Origin: Trichuris trichiura
Taxonomy: Eukaryota; Nematoda; Enoplea; Trichinellida; Trichuridae
Reading direction: 5' to 3'
DNA length: 64,000 nt
NCBI GenBank assembly: GCA_037903355.1
Contig: JBAJFE010000046.1
Coordinates: forward strand, 1 to 64,000
Shown: one piece after another, positions 1 to 10,000 of the stretch
Numbering within the stretch: position 1 is the first letter of the stretch
How the letters are laid out: every line of letters begins with the position of its first letter
The notes under the pieces: model-generated
The model's database searches: none
What the model saw: the letters and a program-made list of their open reading frames with translations, nothing else
What the model was told of the DNA's origin: nothing
Made by a program: the position numbers and the translations under genes

Positions 1-470
1 GCTATTTTGCCTTTTTCATAGGGTAGCCTATATAACGCGGAATTCAACTTTACGCGGTAAAATGCTCAAAATGTTGAACGAGTTAACCGCGGATAACGAG
101 GGCCACCTGGATATAGCATGGAACACGAAAAAGATATTCATTAAAAGCAAATTGGTAGCATGTAATAAATATGCAACAGAAGGTAGCTAATTATGGTTGC
201 TCTGAAAGATTTGTAGTTTGCCATGATTTAAGATATGTAGTGGATTATCATTTTGCATATTTAAAATTATCTCCTGCGGTGTGCCATTGTTAGAACGATT
301 GTTAATAGTTTAAAGAGGCTGGTAGTAATCGTCTTTGGTTTGTAACGAAAGAGCAGTGAGGCATTGTTTAACTAAGTGAATTAAGGATCCCAATTTCTCA
401 GCCTGGGAAGGTTTCAACGCCACTTAATTGTATTTATTATAATTCTTTTGAAGTGGAAAGAAATCATTCA
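1..470. other. Upstream non-coding stretch
   Basis: AT-rich sequence before the eIF4E-like gene. I see no convincing coding exon, RNA gene or repeat here. It presumably holds the promoter and 5' UTR of the gene starting at 471, but no clear core promoter motif stands out. Confidence 0.4.
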
Positions 471-1166
471 ATGAATACGCCGCCCGTAGATGATGGGCAG
501 GTGAATAACCGAGCCGGCACCTCTGCGAATGCTCATCAACAAAGCTCGCGTAAAATTGAAGCAGTGTGCAAGAAAACAGGCACAAATTTTCCAGAAACAG
601 TTAGCTACGACGTCTACGGCACATTACTGTCAAACAAACCGATCTTTACGCTGTCTGAACCATGGATTTGGTGGTGCCATGATTACGAGGATAAGTTCAA
701 TTGTAATTGGTTGCACGGACTCAAACGGCTAGGCAGAATTGACACAAGTAATCATTTCTGGCATCTGTTTCAACAGCTCGGACCACCTTCTGATTTGCCT
801 AGCGGGTTTGGTTATTATGTCTTCAAGTGCAATGCTACAGTTGTGAAGGAAGAGCCGGAAAATAGACATGGTGGTAAGGTTGTCATATCAATGAAGCGTG
901 ACTGCCCCATTAGTCCAGTTCGAGTAAATAAATGTTGGGTCGAACTTACAGTTAGTCTTTTAAGTGGACAGTTCGGATCTTTTGGGAATGTTGTGAACGG
1001 GGTGTTCGTCTGCTCCTGCCTAAAAACGTATAGTATTGGATTCTGGGTTCATAGCAGAAGTTCGGAAGCTGAAAAACGTTTCCTTTGCGATGTGTTGAAC
1101 ATAGCAGCAGCTCCAAAAGATCCTGCTCGGTATGAACCGCACGATAGCAACTTTACTTACTTGTAA
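471..1166 (+). CDS. Divergent eIF4E-family cap-binding-like protein, intronless
   Basis: A 231-residue protein with the eIF4E fold. Family members bind the mRNA 5' cap and recruit (eIF4E) or block (4EHP type) translation initiation in the cytoplasm. The first 50 or so residues are a non-conserved polar tail. Then come the family landmarks in order: WIWW near 65-68, W80 at the W56 position of human eIF4E, FW at 96-97 (W73), the PSDL/YYVFK block near 106-119, GGK near 135, a CWVEL helix and GFWV (W166 region). Spacing W80-W97 (17) and W97-K126 (29) equals the human spacing. The second cap-stacking residue, human W102, is lysine here (K126), while the adjacent glutamate (E127) is kept. The start is the first ATG, at 471; an upstream in-frame GTG at 453 is unlikely to be used. 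Lack of introns, unlike its neighbours, suggests a retrocopy or a fast-evolving paralogue. Fold assignment is firm; cap binding is doubtful. Confidence 0.82.
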   Translation: MNTPPVDDGQVNNRAGTSANAHQQSSRKIEAVCKKTGTNFPETVSYDVYGTLLSNKPIFTLSEPWIWWCHDYEDKFNCNWLHGLKRLGRIDTSNHFWHLFQQLGPPSDLPSGFGYYVFKCNATVVKEEPENRHGGKVVISMKRDCPISPVRVNKCWVELTVSLLSGQFGSFGNVVNGVFVCSCLKTYSIGFWVHSRSSEAEKRFLCDVLNIAAAPKDPARYEPHDSNFTYL

Positions 1167-1777
1167 AATAGTTTTTTCCTAAGTGTAGGTCAGTTTCCTT
1201 TGGAGTAGTAAATCGGTTAATCCTTCAATCGTCTGCGTATCAACATCGTGCCATTAAATTTTTTAGTAGGTCTGCTAGAACGTGTTGAGACACTAAGACA
1301 ATTTGCTTTGTTATATTCTCTTTTTCTCTGTTTGTTTGGGTTATGCTTTGCGTTGTATGTCAGAGTGCAGGATGCATTCCGTGCTATCGAACAGTACTCT
1401 CCCTTAGACTGTAGCTTATTGTCTTCGTAAGTTGATAGAGCGGAGGCGCGAGCACGGAAGATAAACTGAAATGTGGAATTTTGCTTCACGAGTTCAAGCG
1501 TCAGCCGTCTGTGAGTAGCAGCTAACATCAATGCAACGTTTGATTCACGCAGTGCATCTAATTTGGCTGCTAGATGCTGGTTCAAGAAATTCGCAAGCGG
1601 TTACAACAGTTAATATCGCGAAATTACTTGAAGGTTGCAGCTTCAGAATAGAATCACTGAACTTCAATGTTTAGTATACGCTGAACTAGTAATGCAAATC
1701 GTGAGACTTCCCCAATTCTCGATTGGTTCTGGATCTGTTGTATTGTTAATTACAGATTTACTGTACAACCTTTTTGC
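1167..1777. other. Intergenic stretch with one open minus-strand frame
   Basis: No recognised gene. A minus-strand frame open from 1585 to 1217 starts with a leucine- and arginine-rich, coding-looking stretch, but it has no recognised domain and no supporting splice signal. It is not called as a gene. Confidence 0.3.
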
Positions 1778-1790
1778 ATAACTAAAACTT
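1778..1790 (+). repeat. 13-bp target-site duplication, left copy
   Basis: ATAACTAAAACTT, identical to 2783-2795 on the other side of the palindromic element. Confidence 0.75.
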
Positions 1791-1901
1791 GATTCTTCTT
1801 TTTCTTTTTTCTCTCTCTTCTAACGGGTGTGTTATTCAAAATAAAATTTTTGCGGTTTTTCTACCCGTTCGTTAATGAAAAACGTTTATTCCAAACGTCT
1901 A

Positions 1902-1944
1902 TCCTGCGGAGCTTTCGGGCCACGCCGGGGCCCGTCATCAGCGC
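1902..1944 (-). ncRNA. Hammerhead-ribozyme-like motif (left arm)
   Basis: Minus strand: CTGATGA at 1941-1935, a hairpin closed by GGGCC/GGCCC, GAAA at 1916-1913, then GCTC and CGC. The CGC can pair with GCG just 5' of CTGATGA as helix I. Mirror copy of 2673-2716. One extra C lies between CTGATGA and helix II compared with canonical hammerheads, so activity is uncertain. Confidence 0.5.
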
Positions 1945-2672
1945 TAAGTGCGCCGCCGTCGGGTCGGTCATTATGTTAGCAGGCCGCTCCGTCCGACCGA
2001 CCGTGGCGGGAACCTCAGCCGTCAGGTCGATCCTTGACCCGTCAGGCTTTGGTCCCACCTAGTCAGTCAGACTTTGCGGCGAGCACCCAACCGACCTTCC
2101 ACGACGGCGGCAGCACTAACAATGAGAAACAATGATCACACAAACGACATAACCGCCCGTTTAAACACACGGGCTTTAAACTTCCTTCTTTCCGGATGTT
2201 CACCTTCTTTCTTCCTCGCCACTCGTTGATCTCTTTGTTGTTGGTGCCCGCAAAGACATTAAAATTGATTCTTCTTTTTCTTTTTTCTCTCTAGAGAACC
2301 CGTTAGAAGAGAACCCGTTAGAAGAGAGAGAAAAAAGAAAAAGAAGAATCAATTTTAATGTGTTTGCGGGCACCAACAACAAAGAGATCAACGAGTGGCG
2401 AGGAAGAAAGAAGGTGAACATCCGGAAAGAAGGAAGTTTAAAGCCCGTGTGTTTAAACGGGCGGTTATGTCGTTTGTGTGATCATTGTTTCTCATTGTTA
2501 GTGCTGCCGCCGTCGTGGAAGGTCGGTTGGGTGCTCGCCGCAAAGTCTGACTGACTAGGTGGGACCAAAGCCTGACGGGTCAAGGATCGACCTGACGGCT
2601 GAGGTTCCCGCCACGGTCGGTCGGACGGAGCGGCCTGCTAACATAATGACCGACCCGACGGCGGCGCACTTA

Positions 2673-2716
2673 GCGCTGATGACGGGCCCCGGCGTGGCCC
2701 GAAAGCTCCGCAGGAT
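2673..2716 (+). ncRNA. Hammerhead-ribozyme-like motif (right arm)
   Basis: CTGATGA at 2676-2682, helix II hairpin GGGCC/GGCCC, GAAA at 2701-2704, a two-base stem III loop, then CGC, which pairs with GCG before the core. The same layout recurs in the PLE termini with a different helix I pair, which argues for a conserved RNA structure. Confidence 0.5.
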
Positions 2717-2782
2717 AGACGTTTGGAATAAACGTTTTTCATTAACGAACGGGTAGAAAAACCGCAAAAATTTTTATTTTGT

Positions 2783-2795
2783 ATAACTAAAACTT
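2783..2795 (+). repeat. 13-bp target-site duplication, right copy
   Basis: ATAACTAAAACTT, identical to 1778-1790. Confidence 0.75.
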
Positions 2796-3342
2796 TTTAA
2801 AAGAAGAAATAAAATTATCTCGATCAGTTGCAAAACAGGCCATGTTCAAAAACCATTGTTTTATTAATAGGTTTACTGCAGTGGTAAAGTAGCACTTCAT
2901 TAGTTCACAAAGTTTCTATCCAGATCAGTGCAGTCAAGCTCGCATGTCTTTCTATGTGAGGATAATATTTTTTGCACAGTGGTTCGTTTGTTCAGTGTTC
3001 AGGCTTATCCAGGTTATCGTGTTTGAAATTTATCCGTTCAACTTCACCTTCCACCGGAAATGAGTTTAAACTTAGAAAATTCTTAAGCAAAAGTGAGTTT
3101 GAAACTATTATTAACACTAGTCTACGGCTGTTAATGTCGAGCGATTGTTTGAAATTACATACCTGCTTTCTCATTCTGATAGGAGCATTGCGTAGCACTT
3201 TTGATAATTTCCTTCATATTTTAAATAAATTACCTGGATTTTCTTACGCTGATCAAGAAAACTGAATAAATGCTAAGTAAATAATGGTGAGCAACAAAGA
3301 TGCAACTGTTGCACTCATAAAATAGTTTGCAACCTTTTTTCG
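2796..3342. other. Non-coding region upstream of the branching enzyme gene
   Basis: No repeat or RNA gene recognised. An open plus-strand frame (2972-3265) has no recognised domain. The stretch probably carries the promoter and 5' UTR of the gene starting at 3343. Confidence 0.35.
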
Positions 3343-6019
3343 ATGGACGTTCTGGGAAGTCAAAGTGTCAGACCTCCTGAATTGGACAAACTATTTGAAC
3401 TGGATGGCTACCTGAGAAACTTTGAGGGCGAAATTTCCCGCAGGTAAAAATTTAGCGAATTAAGTACTCAAAGTTGTCAAATGGAATACAGATATGGTAT
3501 CTTTCAAAAAACATTAATGACCATAAAAGAAAAAGAAGGCGGAATGGAACGGTTTACACGCGGTTATGACTTTTACGGCATTAAGACCACACCCGGTAAT
3601 GGAATATTCTGCCGTGAATGGGCGCCATGTGCCGATGCGCTTTACCTCCGTGGGGATTTCAGTATGCCTACCATTTCTTTATTCACCCCATTTGACTTTT
3701 TTATTCAGACAATTGGGACCAATATAGTCACCCTTATGATCGCATGGACTTCGGAAAATGGGAGCTGTACATCCCACCCAACATCGACGGAACTTGTCCG
3801 GTCAAACATGGTAGCACCATAAAGGTGCTTTCAGTACTGATGTCAAAGCTCAAAGAATGCGTTTAGTATTTAATAGGTAGTTGTTGTCAAAAACGGAAAT
3901 GTTTACGATAAATTGTCACCTTGGGCAACCTACGTTTGCTGTCCTCCAAAAGGAAATGTCTATGATCAGATTTTCTACAATCCACCAGTGAAGTACCATT
4001 TCAAACATCCTAAGCCGCCGAAACCTCGTAGCCTGCGGATATACGAAGCTCACGTCGGGATATCTTCAAGTGAAGGAAGAGTGGCTTCTTTTTCATTCTT
4101 CACAGAAAATATAATTCCTCGAATTGTAAAGCAAGGTTATGACAAACATTAAAGTGAACTTTGTATGGTAGTCTGCTTTTAGGTTACAATGCAATTCAAC
4201 TCATGGCAATAATGGAACATGCGTATTACGCAAGTTTTGGTTACCAGGTGACAAGTTTCTACGCTCCTTCCAGGTGAAAGACTGGCCAGTATATTGGCGC
4301 TTGCTTCGTCATATTTTTTCCTTCAGTCGTTATGGGACTCCTGAAGAACTGAAACTTCTTATCGATGTGGCTCACTCCTATGGAATGATTGTGCTGTTGG
4401 ACGTTATTCACAGTCATGCGTGTAAGAATACCGCTGATGGACTGAACCAATGGGACGGAACCAACGGTTGCTACTTTCACGACAACTATCGAGGTTTCCA
4501 CGACCTTTGGGATAGTCGATTGTTTAACTACACAGAGTAAGTCAAATTTAATTATGTAATGATTTGAAAGCGTTGACTTCTTAGAATGGAGGTTCTTCGT
4601 TTCCTATTATCCAATCTGCGGTGGTGGGTTGAAAAATACAAGTTTGATGGATTTCGGTTCGACGGAGTAACTTCTATGATCTACCATTCTCATGGGCTTG
4701 GTACGGCTTATCCCTTTCAATACTTATTGTCGTGACAAACTGTTCCAGGAGATGGTTTCTCAGGTGATTATCATGATTATTTTGGATTCAATGCAGATAC
4801 TGATTCGCTCGTTTACCTCATGCTTGCCAACTACTTCTTGCACCAGAAATATCCAGACATTGTCACAATTGCTGAGGTACATGTGAAAGACAAACTTCAC
4901 GATTTCTCTTTTTAACTGTAATACTTTAATAAGGAAGTTAGCGGTATGCCTGGTCTTTGCCGTCCGGTTTCTGAAGGTGGGCAAGGATTCGATTACCGTC
5001 TAGCAATGGCGATCCCTGATAAATGGATAGCATTGCTCAAAGGAATACGAGACGAAGATTGGAATATGGGTGATCTAGTGTTCACCTTGGAAAATCGTCG
5101 TTACGGAGAGAAAAACATTGCTTACGCTGAGTCACATGATCAAGCTCTTGTCGGTGACAAGACATTATCCTTTTGGCTAATGGACAAAGGTAAACGGCAG
5201 TCCAATTGGATGATCGTAAAACTGTACAAAATTCAGAAATGTATGACTTTATGTCGACTTTGTCCCCTCTTACCCCCATAATAGACCGTGGCATTGCTTT
5301 GCATAAAATGATCCGCTTGATTACCCACTGCTTAGGGGGTGAAGGTTGGCTGAACTTCATTGGTTAGTATTCGCTGTGCATGCTCATCTTGTATTTCATT
5401 CTTGCACCTTAGGAAATGAGTTTGGCCATCCGGAATGGTTGGATTTCCCGCGGGAGGGAAACAACAGCAGTTATCATTATTGCAAACGTCAGTGGAACTT
5501 AGTGGACGATCAATTGCTTCGTTACAAGTTCCTCAACGAATGGGACAGAGCAATGAACGAAGCAGAAGAAACTTATCATTGGCTGTCTTCTGGACCAGTA
5601 ATTTCTGCTGGTTAAACATTCGATCCGCTCTTTATTTCTACACGACTGTGCTTTAAGGCCTACACCTCCTGGAAACATGAAAGTGACAAAATTGTAGCTT
5701 TTGAGCGTGCAGGACTATTGTTCATCTTCAATTTTAACCCTACCGAAAGTTTCCCCGGTTATAAACTTGGCGTTGAGCAGCCTGGAACGTAAGCAAATTA
5801 TTAACCTAAGACTTGCAAAAATGCTATTTGACGCATACTACTTGCAGTTACAAAATGATTCTTAACAGCGACGCTCCGGAATTCGGTGGACATGACAGAC
5901 TTGATTCTGGCAACTTGCATAGTACTTTTCCTTATGAATACGCCAATCGCTCCAACCACTTATACGTTTATGCGCCAAGTAGAACATGCTTTGTCTTAGC
6001 GCCATACAGCAGAACATAA
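3343..6019 (+). CDS. GBE1: 1,4-alpha-glucan (glycogen) branching enzyme, 13 exons
   Basis: Cytosolic enzyme that transfers chains of an alpha-1,4-glucan to alpha-1,6 positions during glycogen synthesis. Coding exons by GT-AG junctions and frame: 3343-3443, 3492-3661, 3709-3824, 3877-4135, 4183-4273, 4327-4536, 4585-4700, 4749-4876, 4934-5189, 5237-5362, 5413-5597, 5658-5788, 5848-6019; 686 residues against about 702 in human. An N-terminal CBM48-type region ([11 protein letters not shown], near 80) precedes the GH13 barrel. Catalytic motifs are intact: DVIHSH at 271-276, FRFDGVTS with nucleophile D342, acid/base E397 in TIAEEVSG (codon at the exon 8/9 junction), and ESHDQ with H465-D466. The C-terminal beta domain ends in FVLAPYSRT. 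All introns are 47-60 nt. The residue before EVLRF, tryptophan in human, is methionine. The gene looks complete and functional. It converges with the minus-strand VWA-ZP gene. Confidence 0.97.
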
Positions 6020-7089
6020 CCAAAGTTCAGTAAGGCCAGCAACTTCAAGATCTTTCGTGAAAATTCTATATTAAAGCAGACGGTTTAAGCGTCAACAGTC
6101 AATGGACACGTCAAACGGTCAAGTGCCTTGCGGCAAAAATATTTTAAGAATTGTAGTGCAGAACGAAGCTAGACACGTTTGAGGTATTCACACAACGACA
6201 TCAAGCCATTTACATCTACATTGTGCGGGAACATAAGCGTACTAAAGCAGCAAAAGGGAATTGCATGCCTGCACGAAAGTCATATGAGTTTGGTCAGTGT
6301 AACAATTATCTGGGCTTGTTCAAGTTAACCCAGTTAACTTATTGTCCGTAAAATACCGGGTGTAAGATATGCGAAGGTTGACGCTCCTAAAAAATTATTT
6401 CTTGCAGGGATCAACTGCTAGCTTTGAAATTTCTCGCATTCGCTTTCGGTAGGTGGCTGCTGGTTTGATAAATGGTGAATCAGCACAACCCACAACAGCC
6501 GTAGACAGGACCTAATGACAACAGCAAATTGGTTTAAAGAGCAGATGAGCTGGAAGGGTTTATATAGAATCGTTTTCCCGTTTTAAAAGTGAGAATAGTG
6601 TTACAGCGACGTGATTGTCAAGTTTATTGACAGTGAGAACGAATCTAGATAACTTTGCGCAAGAAAGAGGCAGAAATGCGAACGCTCAGCTTACGTGTAT
6701 GTTCCCGTAAATGCTACAGCACTGTTACTTGTTATGTATTTTTCACTGGCGATTTTTCACGGCTTTTCCTGTTTTTTGCTATGTAGTCAGTGCCTGTAAA
6801 TACCCTAAACAGCTACTCTACGAGCAAGTGAACGAGCGATTTGTTAGGCAAAATACGATACATTACTAACTTGTTATCGCAGCTTTTGGACCGTGCTTCT
6901 TTACTAAAGTTACATGAACTCAAAATTGATGCATTGATTAAAAATAGCTTCAGTAGCAAAGCGCGAAACAAGTAACAGTGCACTGCATCCTTCGAGATTA
7001 CAGTACGCCAAATGCACGGCACTGGTTTCAAAAATCAACGCAGCTGAAGCAACTTGATAATTTTTTAAATAAACATTAACGTCTTGGTT
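6020..7089. other. Intergenic stretch between convergent genes
   Basis: About 1 kb between the stop of the branching enzyme gene and the stop of the minus-strand VWA-ZP gene. It should hold both 3' UTRs. No coding exon seen. A worn fragment resembling the foldback arm lies near 6820-6850. Confidence 0.4.
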
Positions 7090-10000
7090 TTACTTTCTAG
7101 AACTCTTGCTAAGTACTAAAAAAAGGCCGGCAATCATGTTGTGCCTTTGCCTGACATAATACGTATGTTCTAACGTAGGCTTAGCAAGGGCAGAAAACGA
7201 TGGCTGAGCAAAGAGCGTGCTGACGATTATATTCTGCTTTTGTCCAAATGCGGGCCTAAATATAAGGCATATGTTCGGTGGGGTGGTGGCTGAAGGAGTA
7301 GCATTGAGCAGAGCCACAGAATTTGACGCATGATTAACTTGACATAGGTTGCCGCTTCCTAACGCCGCTGGCGATCGAGCAGTAGCAGTTTCAAAGCCCA
7401 CAAAAGGTTGCCTTATATTTTCTTTAACAAGTTGCTCATCCATTCGTTAGTGGAGCACCTGTGTGGTTTAACTAAAGAAATGAACGACAACGGGGAAAAC
7501 GGTAGCTGAATAACAACGTGGAAACATCTACCCCGTTAGACGATATGTAGTGTTCAACAAATATTAAACATTCAAAAATTTATTGTAGCCGCTTCATCGT
7601 GGCCCCATTCGTTGAATTAACCTTACTTATCATTAACAGGGGTGATTGATAACCTGCGTATCGTTCAAGGGATTACAGGTTAGTTCATGGATTAATGTGT
7701 GTGCGTGCATACATTCGTTTATCATACCTGTTGTTGCTGTTGAAAAAACGGCAATTGTTGTTGAGACCTGAGCTTCATTAGAGATTCCAGCGACGACATT
7801 TGTTTTAGTGCTCGATAAAATGGGGCAGTTCGCAGTTGTCATTGTCGCGGAAGAAGTTGCAGCGAAAGACACTAATGAAAGGAATCACAACCATATTCCT
7901 TTAATTAGCTTCAGAATTTAAATGAAATCAACGTAATAAACTGATCGATGTTCAGAACGCAAAGAAGGCATTACTTGCATCATTTTCGCTGCACATTAGA
8001 TCTCTCTCTAAAAATGGAACTGTTTTTAAGGGTATGGCAGTACTTCACGAATGTGTAGATCTTTTCTTCCAAAATAACATCATACTACTGGAAAATAAAG
8101 ACCTACAGCACATATTCCTGTAAATAATTTGTACTTGCACACTCATAAAGCAGTACTTATTACTGTATGTTGTACAGGTTGTGTCCAACAGTTTAGGCTT
8201 TCCGCTTTAGTAAAAGTTTTATCCACTTTAAATACAGGTTGTTTTGTCATGGGAGCGGTTTCTGTGGTTACTGCTATCATTACTGCCACGATTACCAATT
8301 TATTGCTATTACTTTTATAGGTAAGCCCTTTTGACGTTGTCGTTCTCCCATGGCAAAAGCAAAGAAAGACACCCGCGATAAAGGAGCAACAAAAGACGTA
8401 GTAACGAGAGAGTATACAATTAACTTGCATAAACGCATCTATGGAATGTGAGTATTGCCTGCTGTGCTAGAATAGTAATTAGATTGTTCCTTTCTCCAGT
8501 GGGTTCAAGAAGCGAGCTCCTCGTGCTATAAAAGAAATTCGTAAGTTCGCTCGTCAACAGATGCGTACAGAAGACGTCCGTATTGACACAAGATTGAATA
8601 AATTCATATGGAATCGAGGAATTAGGTATTTCTGTTTTTCGTCATAGTGATGTGGTTTGCCGAATGTGCATGTGAGCCTAGTCTCGGCGTATTCGCGCTT
8701 TTCATTGTTGTGTTAAGTCTGGTTCATGTCGATAGTTTAGGAATGTTCCATTTCGTGTTCGAGTAAGATTGAGTCGTCGCCGAAATGAGGATGAAGATTC
8801 TCCACACAAGATGTACACGTTGGTCACCTACGTTCATGTTGACTCTTTCAAAAGTATGTTGGCATTAGCTTCGTGGGTAGTTTAGTTTTGTTTCTTTACG
8901 TATTTTGTTTTAATCATGGTGTTCAATATGATGCAAGTTTTTATTCATTTTAGAATTGACGACAGTCAGCGTCGATGCAGAAGATTAGTTGAAGCGTTGA
9001 GATCAGTGTGGTGAGTCCGAGAGAACAGTAAACCTTTTGGTCTACGTTATTTCGTATGGCACAAATCGCAGTTGAACCAGCGAGTATGGGTGCAGATTAG
9101 AGGTATCTGTCATTAGTTTTTAAAAAGATTTGGGTAGAATAATGGGTGCATGGTAACATACCTTTGCGACCTTCTCTTTTTGACTCTCTGCCGATTTGCC
9201 AAATCGTCAGTAGGTCTGTGAATACCTTTACATTGGAAACGAGACTTTTTGTAACAGTCAGCCAAGCGCTTTCGTAGACTGATACGAGAACATTTGTTTT
9301 CGTGATAACAGTCGCCACGCTGAGAGTACAACTTACTGTTGGCTTAGTTTTGCCCCTGGTTTAGTTTTAGGTGTTCCATAAGGCTTTTCAAATGTTAAAA
9401 ACTGTTTAGCTTGCTGAAGTCAAAGTGTTTCCATTTTCTACTACATTATTTTGTGATCTCAAAGCAGGAGCTCAAATTTTGACTTCACATCTTTCTAATC
9501 GTTTCGTGGGTAAATCGCATTTGAAGCACAAGTCTTAACATTGAACTGACGAGCTGTAAATATGATTTGCTCTTACGCTTCATTTCAACAAATTTTTTAT
9601 CCCATACATTTTGATATTGTTACTTTTCCTATCGCGGAAGGGAACTGCAATAAGCTAATCACTACCGTTGCGCTGTTTGCAGCTCGTTTTCTTTGTAATA
9701 TTTGGGCCGAAGTCAATATGTTGGTTTCTTAATGGGGATGTCGGGAGTTTAGAAGTTAGCGTTGGTATAACTTTGCACTGTATCGCCTGAATAGCAGTGA
9801 TGGTTTTTCCAGCTTATTTTCACGTCATGCGTTATCTAAGGACGGGCGACGGACAGTTTCACGTTATATGGAAGCAACTGCATACTACAGAAAAGTCTGT
9901 TACATTGTAAACGAACAGCTTTTTCGAATTAGGTCATCAGTGAGCATGCTCATTTTGTTAGAAAATGATATTTCGAAAGACGGGATGTCTTTTAACAGGC

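Larger units (their letters stand above)
1791..2782. mobile_element. Palindromic PLE-related element with two hammerhead-like motifs
   Basis: A near-perfect inverted repeat: arms at about 1837-2292 and 2325-2781 differ by one base of length near the outer ends. The spacer holds a tandem copy of AGAACCCGTTAG. Positions 1789-1827 are a third, inverted copy of 2313-2352, outside the left arm. The arms are GC-rich compared with the flanks. Exact 13-bp direct repeats (ATAACTAAAACTT) flank the unit at 1778-1790 and 2783-2795, the signature of a target-site duplication. Each arm carries a CTGATGA...GAAA core like that in the Penelope element at 15-17 kb. Short open frames inside simply follow the palindrome and resemble no protein. 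Likely a non-autonomous derivative mobilised in trans (inference). Confidence 0.8.

Noticed and set aside
1248..1430. Hydrophobic plus-strand frame (about 60 residues)
   Set aside because: Short, no start context or homologue recognised, and overlaps a longer minus-strand frame; hydrophobicity alone is weak evidence.
1861..2756. Identical 65-residue open frames in both arms of the palindrome (start MGPKPDGSRIDLT)
   Set aside because: They exist because the two arms are mirror copies; the sequence overlaps the hammerhead-like motif and resembles no protein.
8129..8320. Plus-strand frame with a hydrophobic end just before RPL31
   Set aside because: It is the complement of the VWA-ZP exon at 8157-8311, which fits the splice phases.
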